Shown: one piece after another, positions 7,136 through 15,191 of the stretch
How positions within the stretch are numbered: the first letter of the stretch is position 1
How the letters are laid out: each line of letters opens with the position of its first letter
Assembly: GCA_052389555.1 (NCBI GenBank)
Contig: JBQTHV010000014.1
Span: 22,870 to 86,869, forward strand
Length of the DNA stretch: 64,000 nt
Source of the DNA: JABFSM01 sp052389555
GTDB taxonomy: Bacteria; Gemmatimonadota; Gemmatimonadetes; Gemmatimonadales; GWC2-71-9
Direction of reading: 5' to 3'
Notes under the pieces: model-generated
What the model was told of the DNA's origin: nothing
The model's database searches: none
The model's input: the letters and a program-made list of their open reading frames with translations, nothing else
Position numbers and translations under genes: made by a program

Positions 7136-9685
7136 ATGCGCGCTCCCAAGCTACAGCTTTTCGTCTCCGCGGTAATCCTCGGGGCGCTGCTGGTGCTGGG
7201 ATTTCGGGGAGCGGGACCGTTGCCGCCTTTGGGGCCACTGCTTGATCCCGCCAACGGCGCGTGGGCGCTGGCGCGCGGGGCGGAGTTTCCCCGGCAGGCG
7301 GAAGCGCCCATCCCGGGTCTTACCGGCCCGGTGCAAGTGCTTTACGATGATCGGGGCGTCCCCCACATCTTCGCGGCCAACGAGCTCGATGCCTGGCGAG
7401 CGCAGGGATATGTCCTGGCGCGCGATCGCCTCTTCCAGCTCGAGCTCCAGACTCGCGCGGCCGCCGGAACGCTCGCCGAATTAGTTGGACCTCGCGCCCT
7501 CCCGGCTGACCTGGCCGATCGACGCCGGGGGTTCCCCTGGGCCGCGGAGCGGGCCTACGGTAGCCTCGATTCGACTTCGCAGTTTCGCCTGGCCGCTCTG
7601 GCCTACGCCGACGGGGTGAACGCATTCATCGGAGGCCTGAACCGGGCGGCGCTGCCGCTGGAGTACCGGCTCCTCAACGCCCGGCCCGCCCGCTGGGAGC
7701 CGATCAACAGCTACTATCTGTTTCTCCAGATGGCGTATACCCTGGCGTGGGTGGATCCGGCCCTAACCCGCCTCGAGGCGCAGGTACTGGTGGGTCGCGA
7801 GGCGGCCGATGCGCTCTTTCCCATCACTAGCCCGATCCAGGAGCCGATCCAACCCAACGGCCAATCCGCTCCACGATATGACCTCACCCCGGTGCCGCCA
7901 CCCGGCCCGCCGGACTCGACGGCGCTCGTTGCCCTGCGCCAGCAGCGTTCGGTGGAAACGTTCCTCGGCCGGGAATCCGAATGGTCGAGCGCCGAGCTGC
8001 CGAGCCGTCCAGCCGCCCAGCCGTCCAGCCGCCGAGGCTCCGAGCCGCTCGGCAGCAACAACTGGGCGGTGGCACCGCAGCGGACTGCCGCGGGTTATGC
8101 GCTTCTCGCCGGTGACCCGCATCTCGACCTTTCCCTTCCGTCCATCTGGTACGAAATCCACCTGAACGTCGCAGGCGGGCCGGACGTCGCGGGCGTGACG
8201 TTCGCCGGATCGCCCGGTGTGATCATCGGTTGGAATCGGGACGTCGCCTGGTCCTTCACCAACACCGGCGCCGATGTCCGCGATCTCTACCGGGAAGGGG
8301 TCGATGACTCGATCCGTCCTACCCGCTACCGGCTCGACGGCGAATGGAAACCGCTGGAGGTGCGGGAAGAGAGCGTGCGCGATCGCGAGGGTAGGGTGCT
8401 CGCGATCGACACGGTCCGCTTTACCCATCGCGGCCCGCTGGTGGAGGTCCTGGGGCACTGGCGTTCCATCCGATGGACCCCGTTCGAAGCCAAGTCCACG
8501 GGTGAGGAATTCCTCCGCCTGGCCCGGGCGCGCGACCATGTCGAATGGCTGCACGGATGGAAGGATTTCGTCGGACCGGCGCAGAACGGGATCGTGGCCG
8601 ACCGGACGGGAACCATCGCCATCCGCTCGACCGGCCGGTTTCCGGTTCGGCCCGATTCCGGTCGTGGCGATCTGATTCGCGACGGAAGCACCCGGGCCAG
8701 CGACTGGATCGGATATCTACCGATCGAGCGTTACCCCTTCGCGGAGAACCCGCCGCAGGGCTATCTCGCCTCGGCCAACCAGCAGCCGGTCGATCCGCGG
8801 GTTAACGGCGCGTACCTCGGCGCGAACTGGTACTCGGGGTGGCGGGCCCTGCGCCTCAACCAGCTCCTCCGCGCCGACTCCGCCCTCACCCCGGACGCCA
8901 TCCGCCGGATGCAGACCGATCATCACAGCGCGCGGGTCGACCGGTTCGTGCCGTTTCTCGTCGCGGCGGGCGCCTCGCCAAGCGCGCCGCCCGAGGCTCG
9001 GTCGGCCGCGCAACTCCTGGAGAGTTGGCATCGGCGCTACGCGCGCGCCGACACCGCCGCCCTGCTGTTCGAGGCAGTCATGGATGAGCTGGAGCCGCTG
9101 GTGTGGGACGAGCTGGTGCCACCCCGTGATCCGCGAGCGGATACCGCGCGCGGGTTAGGACGACCGGCGGTGGTCCCGGAAGAAGGGGTGCTGCTCCGGC
9201 TGTTGGCCGATTCCACCAGCGCCTGGTGGGACCGGCGGGAGACCGGTCCGAGGGAGCGGCGAGACGCAGTCCTGGCCGAAGCGCTCCGCCGGGGCTGGAA
9301 CCGCACGGTTGAGCGGTACGGCCGGCCGGGGGAGGGGTGGCGATGGGACCGCGTCCATCACACCAATATCTGGCACTTGCTGCGCATGCCCGCGCTGTCG
9401 GCACTGGCTCTGAAGGCCGACGCCGGGCCCGGCACCCTGAATCCCTCGCCGGGGAGCGGAATCCATGGCGCCAGCTGGCGCATGGTCGTCGAGCTCGGCC
9501 CCGCGGTGCGTGCCTGGACTATCTACCCGGGAGGGCAATCGGGGAATCCGGCGAGCGCGCGGTATGACGACCGGATCCCTCGGTGGCTCGCCGGAGACCT
9601 GGACTCGGCCCTCTTTCCCGCCCGAGCCGAGGAGCTGCCGGCCCATCGGGTTCGCGCCCGCCTCACCCTTCTCCCGGCGCGCTGA
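7136..9685 (+). CDS. Penicillin acylase family Ntn-hydrolase
   Basis: 849 residues from ATG 7136 (GTG 7133 is possible). A membrane-spanning leader (7-25) leads into the alpha-subunit region with VLYDDRGVPHIFAANELDAW and GYVLARDRLFQLEL. The beta subunit would begin at Ser307 in GSNNWAVAP, the nucleophile that becomes N-terminal after self-cleavage; FAGSPGVIIGWNRDVAWSFTN follows and carries the expected Asn/Arg region. The family hydrolyses amide bonds of acylated amines such as beta-lactams or acyl-homoserine lactones in the periplasm. The segment just before Ser307 (residues 284-305) is encoded by a repeat array. TGA overlaps the ATG of the next gene. Confidence 0.92.
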   Translation: MRAPKLQLFVSAVILGALLVLGFRGAGPLPPLGPLLDPANGAWALARGAEFPRQAEAPIPGLTGPVQVLYDDRGVPHIFAANELDAWRAQGYVLARDRLFQLELQTRAAAGTLAELVGPRALPADLADRRRGFPWAAERAYGSLDSTSQFRLAALAYADGVNAFIGGLNRAALPLEYRLLNARPARWEPINSYYLFLQMAYTLAWVDPALTRLEAQVLVGREAADALFPITSPIQEPIQPNGQSAPRYDLTPVPPPGPPDSTALVALRQQRSVETFLGRESEWSSAELPSRPAAQPSSRRGSEPLGSNNWAVAPQRTAAGYALLAGDPHLDLSLPSIWYEIHLNVAGGPDVAGVTFAGSPGVIIGWNRDVAWSFTNTGADVRDLYREGVDDSIRPTRYRLDGEWKPLEVREESVRDREGRVLAIDTVRFTHRGPLVEVLGHWRSIRWTPFEAKSTGEEFLRLARARDHVEWLHGWKDFVGPAQNGIVADRTGTIAIRSTGRFPVRPDSGRGDLIRDGSTRASDWIGYLPIERYPFAENPPQGYLASANQQPVDPRVNGAYLGANWYSGWRALRLNQLLRADSALTPDAIRRMQTDHHSARVDRFVPFLVAAGASPSAPPEARSAAQLLESWHRRYARADTAALLFEAVMDELEPLVWDELVPPRDPRADTARGLGRPAVVPEEGVLLRLLADSTSAWWDRRETGPRERRDAVLAEALRRGWNRTVERYGRPGEGWRWDRVHHTNIWHLLRMPALSALALKADAGPGTLNPSPGSGIHGASWRMVVELGPAVRAWTIYPGGQSGNPASARYDDRIPRWLAGDLDSALFPARAEELPAHRVRARLTLLPAR
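7985..8050. repeat. CCGAGCCG-type array in the acylase spacer
   Basis: Degenerate GCCGAGC/CGTCCAGC units encode SAELPSRPAAQPSSRRGSEP of the penicillin acylase and end about two codons before the predicted catalytic Ser307. It is the same family as the arrays at 9807, 11837, 14519, 15423, 15961, 31590, 35441 and 40678. Confidence 0.8.
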
Positions 9686-10119
9686 TGGCCGCGCTGGGAT
9701 TGATCGCGCTCGCTGCGGCTTTCACGCTCGCCTCCTGGCTCGGCTGGTGGACCATCCCGCTCCTGGGTCTTATCTGGGGCTGGCTGCATCCCTGGATACC
9801 GATTCCCGAGCGCCGAGCCGCCGAGCCGCCGAGCCGTCCAGCCGCCGAGCCGTCCAGCCGCCGAGCCACCCTGACTGCTGCCCTAGCCGGCCTGCTCGGC
9901 TGGGCCATCTGGCTCGCCATCGATACGCTGGCAGGTGGGAGCGGGTTAGGAAGGCTCGGTCCCCGTCTCGCCGGCACCATGCGGCAGCCGCTGCCCCTGG
10001 TCCTGGCCGTAACGCTCCTCTTCCCCGCGTTGCTCGCGGCAACCGCGGCGGCCGTGGGCTCGGTGCTGGCCGGATTGCTCCGACCCGGCGGGCCACCGGC
10101 CGGGGCAGGGTCGCGATGA
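9685..10119 (+). CDS. Small inner-membrane protein with repeat-encoded loop
   Basis: 144 residues, ATG overlapping the TGA of the acylase gene. Four hydrophobic segments: residues about 2-18, 20-38, 62-80 and 100-125. The loop between segments two and three, ERRAAEPPSRPAAEPSSRRA, is made by a CCGAGCCG-type array. No known motif; function unrecognised. Start and stop overlaps with both neighbours (the next gene uses ATGA) place it in one operon with the acylase and the metzincin lipoprotein, so it could help in their export or anchoring, which is only inference. Confidence 0.65.
   Translation: MAALGLIALAAAFTLASWLGWWTIPLLGLIWGWLHPWIPIPERRAAEPPSRPAAEPSSRRATLTAALAGLLGWAIWLAIDTLAGGSGLGRLGPRLAGTMRQPLPLVLAVTLLFPALLAATAAAVGSVLAGLLRPGGPPAGAGSR
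9807..9868. repeat. CCGAGCCG-type array in a membrane-protein loop
   Basis: About seven degenerate 7-9 base units (GCCGAGCC, GTCCAGCC) encode the Arg/Ala/Glu/Pro/Ser loop between the second and third membrane segments. No frameshift results. Confidence 0.8.
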
Positions 10120-12083
10120 GAGCGGCGCACCGGCTGCTTCTCGCATTTCCGATCGCCGGGTTAGGCTGTCCGAGCGAACCGTCCCGGCCGGCGGTTGCGT
10201 CGGTCACGGTAACCCTGGGAGTGAACCAGCTCACCGTCGGCCAGACCACCCAGGCCACGGCGACCGCCCGATCAGCCACGAACGAGCCGATTGCCGGGGT
10301 GACGGTCTCGTGGCGCTCGTCGGCGGCCGGGATCGCGACCGTCAGCGAGACCGGGCTGGTCACGGCGGCCGCCGCGGGCTCCACCAGCATCGTCGCTACG
10401 ATCGAGGGTCTCGACGGTTCGGCTGGCCTCGAAGTTTTCGCGGGTCCGCCGAACCTCGCGCTCACCAATCTCCATCTTACCCAGTCGGTGCAGCGCCTCG
10501 ACGGCGGGCTTCCTCTGGTGGCGGGCGGACTGCCGGCGCTGCTCAACCTCTTCGGTACGCTGGATCGCGCCTTCCCAACCAGCTCGCCAGCTCCGCAGGT
10601 GCGGATCGAGGTGTGGAACGGGGCCACCCTGGTCCTGACCGACGAAGCCCCGATGAACGGAACGGCCTTGCCGGTGGTGAACTCTGGAGTCCCGATCCAT
10701 CGCGTAGTGGTCCCGGCGAACCTCATTCAACCGGGGTTCCGGGTCCGCGCCACGATTAACCCGGGGAACCAGCCTGCCGAAGCGACCTCGGCGGACAACA
10801 CCTGGCCCCCCTCGGGTCTGCCCCAGCCGATGCTGGTGCAGCAGGTTCCGCCGCTCCCCCTGCACCTGGTACCGATCTTCCTGACCGCAGCGGGAACTAC
10901 CGGGAATGTCTCGCCGGAGACCCAGCCGGAGTATTTCACCGCGACCCGGCAGATGCATCCGGTCTCGACCATCGAGGCCGATATCGGACCGGTCTTCTCG
11001 AGCGACGTGGACTTCGGCAATGGCAACGAACCCGCCTGGCTGGCCCTGCTGCAGCAGCTCGATCTGCTCCGGGTCGCCGAAGGAGCGTCGAGCTACTACA
11101 TCGGTGCGGTGAGACCGCCACCCGGCATTACGTTCGTCCAGTTTGGCGGCTACGGGTACATCCCCGGGGATCCCCAGAGCACGGGGCCTAACACGCGCAC
11201 TTCGGTGCTCGTCGGGGTCGGCTGGTTCAATCGGGCGCGTCAAACCACCGAACTGGTCGCGCATGAGCTGGGCCACAACATGGGGCGGCGCCACGCGCCC
11301 TGCGGCGGCGCGGCGTTCCCCGATCCCGGATACCCGTATCCGGGCGGGGTGACCGGCTTGCTCGGCTTTGATCTCTACACGTGGTCGCAGAACCCGAGCG
11401 GGTTTCCGGTGAGCTATCCCGCGACGTCCGGGGACCTCATGTCCTATTGTACTCCGCCCTGGATCAGCGATTATACCTACCTTGGACTCCTCGCCGCGCG
11501 CGGAGGCCCGGTCGCCACTCCCCGGCCCCTGGCTCCCGGCCCCTGGACTCCGGCCTGCGACTGCCTGGTGATCTGGGGCTCGGTGGAGGGCGATTCCATC
11601 CGCCTGGAACCGGCGTTCCTAGCCCCAGCGCCGGCCGGTCCCGCGGTTCCTTCCTCAGGGGCGTATGCCGTGGAGGGCCTCGATCTCTCCGGCAACCGCC
11701 TCTTCCTGGCGAGGTTTGACCCCGTCGAGATCGACCATGCCCCGGGCGTGCGCCATTTCACCCTGGCCATTCCCCTCGGGCCTGGCGGGGGAACCGCCCT
11801 CTCATTGTTGCGGGTTAGGGGGCCCGGGGTCCTGGCCGAGCGCCGGGCCTCCGAGCGCCGAGCCGCGGAGCCGCCGAGCCTCGACGTCCAGCAAACCCCT
11901 TCTGACCGCTTGACACTCCGCTGGAACCCGGCCGAGTTTCCTCTGCTCGTCGCCCGGCAGGCCGGAACCGGCCGGATCATCGGGATCGGCCGAAGCGGCA
12001 CGCTGTCGATTGGCGCGGCGGCCGTGGAAGTCACGCTCTCGAACGGAATCCGGAGCAGTCAACTCCGAGTCCACCCACGCTGA
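10116..12083 (+). CDS. Lipoprotein with BIG2 domain and metzincin protease motif
   Basis: 655 residues from an ATG that overlaps the previous TGA (ATGA). The signal ends in a lipobox, FPIAGLGC. Residues about 25-105 form a BIG2-like Ig fold (LTVGQTTQATATARSATNEP, VSWRSSAAGIATVSETGLVT). A zinc-protease centre follows at 383-393, HELGHNMGRRH, the HExxHxxGxxH of metzincins, with a Met-turn candidate in SGDLMSYC about 55 residues later. The domain resembles M66-type mucin-cleaving or related secreted proteases; the exact family is uncertain. A CCGAGCCG-type array near the C-terminus encodes ERRASERRAAEPPS. Probably anchored in the outer membrane. Confidence 0.75.
   Translation: MRAAHRLLLAFPIAGLGCPSEPSRPAVASVTVTLGVNQLTVGQTTQATATARSATNEPIAGVTVSWRSSAAGIATVSETGLVTAAAAGSTSIVATIEGLDGSAGLEVFAGPPNLALTNLHLTQSVQRLDGGLPLVAGGLPALLNLFGTLDRAFPTSSPAPQVRIEVWNGATLVLTDEAPMNGTALPVVNSGVPIHRVVVPANLIQPGFRVRATINPGNQPAEATSADNTWPPSGLPQPMLVQQVPPLPLHLVPIFLTAAGTTGNVSPETQPEYFTATRQMHPVSTIEADIGPVFSSDVDFGNGNEPAWLALLQQLDLLRVAEGASSYYIGAVRPPPGITFVQFGGYGYIPGDPQSTGPNTRTSVLVGVGWFNRARQTTELVAHELGHNMGRRHAPCGGAAFPDPGYPYPGGVTGLLGFDLYTWSQNPSGFPVSYPATSGDLMSYCTPPWISDYTYLGLLAARGGPVATPRPLAPGPWTPACDCLVIWGSVEGDSIRLEPAFLAPAPAGPAVPSSGAYAVEGLDLSGNRLFLARFDPVEIDHAPGVRHFTLAIPLGPGGGTALSLLRVRGPGVLAERRASERRAAEPPSLDVQQTPSDRLTLRWNPAEFPLLVARQAGTGRIIGIGRSGTLSIGAAAVEVTLSNGIRSSQLRVHPR
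11837..11884. repeat. CCGAGCGCCGAGCC array in the metzincin gene
   Basis: Six degenerate units (CCGAGCGC, CGAGCCGC) encode ERRASERRAAEPPS in the linker before the C-terminal beta domain. The nonamer CGGGTTAGG lies just upstream at 11811-11819. Confidence 0.7.
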
Positions 12084-12092
12084 GGGATGCCC

Positions 12093-13007
12093 ATGAGAAA
12101 GTCGCGCGCAGGGTTCTTCCTGGTTCGGTTCGCCGCAATCCTCCCGGCCGCTGCCGCTCCAAAGCTCGAGGCCCAAGTCAACTACGACACGGTACAGGTC
12201 CGGACCGTGCCCGCCGGCAAAGGGGTCTACCTGCTCCAAGGAGTGGGCGGGAACCTCGGGCTCTCGATCGGCCCGGATGCCGCCTTTCTGGTGGACGATC
12301 AGTTCGCCCCGCTCTCCCAGAAGATCCTCGACGCGGTCAAACGGCTGACCGATCAGCCGGTTCGCTTCGTGGTGAATACCCACTGGCACGGCGACCACAC
12401 CGGGGGGAACGAGAATCTGGCCCAGGCCGGCGTGATCGTCGTGGCCCACAACAATGTGCGACTCCGGATGAGCACCGAGCAGTTCATTGCGGCGCTCAAC
12501 AGCCGGAGCCAACCGGCTCCGCCCAAGGCGCTGCCGGTGGTCACCTTCAACGAGGGGGTGGCCTTTCACCTCAACGGCGACGACATCCATGTGGTCCACG
12601 TGCCCAAGGCCCATACCGACGGCGACGCCATCATTCACTTCACCGCCGCCAACGTGATTCACATGGGTGACGTGTTCTTCAACGGCCGCTATCCGCTCGT
12701 GGACCTCTCGAGTGGCGGATCGTTCGAAGGAGTGATCGCCGCGGTAACCGCCGCGCTGCGGTACGCCAACGACAGCACCCGGATCATACCCGGGCACGGC
12801 CCGCTCGCTACCCGTGCGGATCTCGTGAAGTACCGGGACATGCTGAGCACGATCCGCGACCGGGTCGCTGCGCTCATCCGGGAAGGGAAGAGCAAGGAAG
12901 AAGTGATCGCCGCCCAACCCTCGCGCGAGTGGGACGCCACCCACGGGAGCGGCACCATCAAGCCTCCCATGCTGGTCGGTTTTGCCTACGACAGCATGAA
13001 ACGCTAG
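12093..13007 (+). CDS. MBL-fold metallohydrolase, secreted
   Basis: 304 residues. ATG 12093 has GAGGG six bases upstream, so it is preferred over ATG 12087. A signal peptide (to about residue 30, ending in LEAQ) is followed by the metallo-beta-lactamase fold: VVNTHWHGDHTGGN carries the HxHxDH zinc site, HVPKAHTDGDAIIHF the next His, GDVFFNG the bridging Asp, and RIIPGHGPLATRADL the last His. The layout is that of the periplasmic quinoprotein-relay or B3-like hydrolase group. The substrate is unknown; class B beta-lactamase activity is possible but not indicated. It ends four bases into the convergent gene. Confidence 0.85.
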   Translation: MRKSRAGFFLVRFAAILPAAAAPKLEAQVNYDTVQVRTVPAGKGVYLLQGVGGNLGLSIGPDAAFLVDDQFAPLSQKILDAVKRLTDQPVRFVVNTHWHGDHTGGNENLAQAGVIVVAHNNVRLRMSTEQFIAALNSRSQPAPPKALPVVTFNEGVAFHLNGDDIHVVHVPKAHTDGDAIIHFTAANVIHMGDVFFNGRYPLVDLSSGGSFEGVIAAVTAALRYANDSTRIIPGHGPLATRADLVKYRDMLSTIRDRVAALIREGKSKEEVIAAQPSREWDATHGSGTIKPPMLVGFAYDSMKR

Positions 13008-13429
13008 CCCACCACGTCGGGGGTGCCGGTGTCTCGACGTCCTCGGCGCAGCTCCAGGCGGGCCTTTTCGGCCAGCCGCTCATAACCCGCGCGGATTGCG
13101 TCCAGCTCGCGCTCCTCCAGCTCCTCCAGGTCGATCAGCGCGACATGCGCGCCGTCGGTGGTTCGGAGCAGCTCGTCCAGCTTCACCTGGATCGCCTCGG
13201 TGTCCCGGTTCTGGGTACTCTGGATCAGGAATACCATCAGAAAAGTTGCGATGGTGGTGCCGGTATTGATCACGAGCTGCCAGGTATCGCTGAATCCAAA
13301 CAGGGGCCCGGTAACGAGCCAGGCCACCACTATCAGCAAGGCGAGCAGGAATGTCAGCGGACGCCCGGTAGCCCGGGCGGTACCCCGCGCGAGTCTCGAA
13401 TGCCACGACCTGGGCTTGGTTGGACGCAT
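13004..13429 (-). CDS. Low-affinity iron permease family (FET4-like) small protein
   Basis: 141 residues, ATG preceded by GAGGAGAG. Two membrane segments (about 22-42 and 50-70) contain GPLFGFSDTWQLVINTGTTIATFLMVFLIQ, and NTQNRD-type residues follow (IQSTQNRDTEAIQVKLDELLR). This pattern is that of the bacterial low-affinity iron permease family. The rest is a helical charged tail that ends in the convergent overlap with the MBL gene. Iron transport by this short bacterial version has not been shown as far as I know, so the function is a family label. Confidence 0.75.
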   Translation of the reverse strand: MRPTKPRSWHSRLARGTARATGRPLTFLLALLIVVAWLVTGPLFGFSDTWQLVINTGTTIATFLMVFLIQSTQNRDTEAIQVKLDELLRTTDGAHVALIDLEELEERELDAIRAGYERLAEKARLELRRGRRDTGTPDVVG

Positions 13430-13459
13430 CGATCGTCTCTCCTCTCGCTGAATTCGGGA

Positions 13460-13666
13460 TCAGGTGCTGCGGCCGGCTCCTCCCCCTCCGGCGGCGCCGG
13501 CACTTCGGTTGCCGCTGTCCTTGAGCCGCCCGGCTGCCCGGGCCGCCTGCCGCAGGAGATACTCGATCTGCGCGTTGAGCGAACGCAACTCCGCCCCGGC
13601 CCACCGCTGCAGGGCATCGTGCAGGGCTGGATCGAGACGGAGCAGGATCGCCTTGCGCTCCGGCAT
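13460..13666 (-). CDS. Ribbon-helix-helix (Arc-like) DNA-binding protein
   Basis: 68 residues. MPERKAILLRLDPALHDALQ forms the beta strand plus first helix, RWAGAELRSLNAQIEYLLRQA the second helix with the usual LNAQIEYLLR of Arc/CopG-like proteins; the tail is Gly/Ser/Ala-rich. Such proteins bind DNA as dimers with the strand in the major groove. It lies seven bases after the SPFH remnant and is probably the last gene of the operon controlled by the palindrome at 14401-14430, which it may bind. In related genomes I recall this gene following an SPFH gene, but cannot check. Confidence 0.7.
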   Translation of the reverse strand: MPERKAILLRLDPALHDALQRWAGAELRSLNAQIEYLLRQAARAAGRLKDSGNRSAGAAGGGGAGRST

Positions 13667-13673
13667 GCGCGAA

Positions 13674-13895
13674 TCAGCCGCCGTAGAGCGTTCCGGTATT
13701 GACGACGGGTTGGACCCCTCGCTCGCCGCAGAGTACGACCAGCAGGTTCGACACCATCGCGGCGCGCCGCTCGGCGTCCAGATCGAGAATCTGCTTCTGG
13801 GCGAGCAGCTCCAGCGCGTTCTCCACCATTGCAACCGCGCCCTCGAGGATCTTGTACCGTGCGGCAATGATCGCGCTGGCCTGCTGGCGAGTCAT
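13674..13895 (-). pseudogene. SPFH/Band 7 protein, C-terminal fragment
   Basis: 73 residues. The sequence TRQQASAIIAARYKILEGAV and AAMVSNLLVVLCGER, VQPVVNTGTLY is the normal C-terminal end of the SPFH family whose N-terminal part is encoded just upstream (13900-14382). The fragment begins at what would be the end of the long SPFH helix. Compared with the family, about 60-70 residues between the two parts are missing, and the frame has changed by one. ATG 13895 could still start a short protein, but there is no sign that it is more than a remnant. Confidence 0.7.
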
Positions 13896-13899
13896 AGGG

Positions 13900-14382
13900 C
13901 TAGCTCGACGCCATGGCCCGCACCGCCGACTCGCCCTGCACTTTCACGTAATTCTCGTAGTCGTCCACTTCGAACATCGCTTCCGCGGTATCTACCACCC
14001 GCCAGACCACGATGGCCGCCACCTCGATCGGGTTGCTGTGGGCGTCGTTGACCTTGAGTTTGGCGGTCACGAAATTCCTAACCCGGAGCGAGATCCGCTT
14101 CTTGACGGTGAACGGATTGACCCACCAGAACCCGGGCTCCTTGACCGAGCCGTGGTATCGCCCGAACAGCACCAGCACCTTGGCTTCGTTGGGGTGCACG
14201 ATGAAGAACCCGGACGGCAGGAACATGAGTCCCCCCCCCAGGACGATGGCGAGAATCAGGCGGCCCCCGAGCTCCTGCGACACGGCCGTCGCAAACAGCC
14301 AGAAGTCCAGCCCGAAACCGGCCAGGAACAGGAAGAGGATGAGAAAGCCGGACTGGGCCCGCCGAATGCGCTCGCGAATCAT
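13900..14382 (-). pseudogene. SPFH/Band 7 protein, N-terminal fragment ending at a TAG
   Basis: 160 residues. Two membrane segments (about 13-32 and 40-60) are followed by the start of the SPFH domain: FFIVHPNEAKVLVLFGRYHG, PGFWWVNPF, VNDAHSNPIEVAAIVVWRVVDTAEAMF, ESAVRAMASS. In the family the next residues are usually YPYD. Here the codons read TAG CCC TAT GAC, so the expected Tyr codon is a stop and PYD still follows it out of translation. A deletion then joins the C-terminal fragment in another frame. The promoter and operator upstream look intact, so the decay may be recent. Confidence 0.75.
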
Positions 14383-14400
14383 TGGACGCCCCAGAAATGG

Positions 14401-14439
14401 TGCTATCTATATGATATCATCAAGATAGCAGGCCGTCAA
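14401..14439 (-). promoter_or_regulatory. Sigma-70-type promoter overlapped by a 30-base palindrome
   Basis: Minus strand: TTGACG (14434-14439), 17 bases, TATCAT (14411-14416). Over the -10 and spacer lies a palindrome, 14401-14430, with outer arms TGCTATCT/AGATAGCA and the central ATGATATCAT sharing one axis; 26 of 30 positions are symmetric. It lies 18 bases before the SPFH start. A repressor bound here would block the promoter. The ribbon-helix-helix protein of the same operon is a candidate binder. Confidence 0.65.
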
Positions 14440-14469
14440 GGTGGCGCGGGTCCATACCCCAGTCCTACC

Positions 14470-14548
14470 GCCGAGTGCCGAGTGCCGAGTGCCGAGTGCC
14501 GAGTGCCGAGTGCCGACCCGCCGAGCCGCCGAGCCGTCCAGCCGCCCC
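14470..14548. repeat. GCCGAGT array followed by CCGAGCCG-type array
   Basis: Six near-perfect 7-base GCCGAGT copies (14470-14514) are followed after a few bases by GCCGAGCC/GTCCAGCC units (14519-14548). The array fills most of the gap between the SPFH promoter and the ECF sigma gene. This is the main non-coding copy of the family found in frame in eight genes nearby. Confidence 0.85.
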
Positions 14549-14648
14549 GCCGCCCGAGCTACCTTCCAACCTTCCGCCGCCCTCATGTCTCTAACCCGTC
14601 GAGACCCGGCGCCGCTCCCGGAGGACGCCCCTGCCAGCCCAAGCCGCC

Positions 14649-15176
14649 GTGAATAGCGCCGATCTCGACCGAGCCGACGTGGCCCTCGCGGTGGCGGGAG
14701 ACCACGCTGCGTTCGAACGGTTGTACCGGCGCCATGTGCCGCGGGTGGCGAGTCTGGCAGGCTGGCTGCTCGGTGCCGGTGATACCGATGACGCGGTACA
14801 GGAGGTCTTTATTAGAGTTTGGCAGAAGCTCCATACGTACGGTGGTCACTCGAGCTTCCCGACCTGGCTGCACCGCGTGGCGGTGAACCTCATCCTCCGG
14901 CGCCGCAAGCGTCAGGGCCAGTTCCGAATCCGTCATGCCGACTCCGACGAATCGCTCGAGACCGTGTCGGCGCCAGGCGAGCGGCCCGATCTCCGGGTGG
15001 CCATCGAGCGGGCCGTGGCGCGACTGCCGGCCGGTGCGCGTGAGGTATTCGTGTTGCACGACATGGAGGGATACAAGCATGAGGAGATCGCGGAGTTGCT
15101 CCAGGTGGATCCCGGCACGTCCCGATCTCAGCTTCACCGCGCCCGGATGCTGTTGCGCCGGATCCTGGCGGCGTGA
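14649..15176 (+). CDS. ECF-type RNA polymerase sigma factor
   Basis: 175 residues from GTG. Region 2 covers about 15-85 (FERLYRRHVPRVASLAGWLL, DTDDAVQEVFIRVWQKL, FPTWLHRVAVNLILRRRKR) and region 4 about 112-170 (LPAGAREVFVLHDMEGYKHEEIAELL, GTSRSQLHRARMLLRRIL). The length and missing region 3 make it an extracytoplasmic-function sigma factor that directs RNA polymerase to stress promoters. It is followed 15 bases later by a zinc-finger anti-sigma factor and then a DUF4097 protein, a usual envelope-response arrangement. Confidence 0.93.
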   Translation: MNSADLDRADVALAVAGDHAAFERLYRRHVPRVASLAGWLLGAGDTDDAVQEVFIRVWQKLHTYGGHSSFPTWLHRVAVNLILRRRKRQGQFRIRHADSDESLETVSAPGERPDLRVAIERAVARLPAGAREVFVLHDMEGYKHEEIAELLQVDPGTSRSQLHRARMLLRRILAA

Positions 15177-15191
15177 GGGAGGACGCTAACC

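Noticed and set aside
9465..10115. Upstream extension of the metzincin frame
   Set aside because: It overlaps the acylase and membrane-protein genes and gives no signal peptide; ATG 10116 has a lipobox and an ATGA overlap.
14470..14548. CRISPR-like array
   Set aside because: Units are 7-9 bases without spacers, and no cas genes are present.
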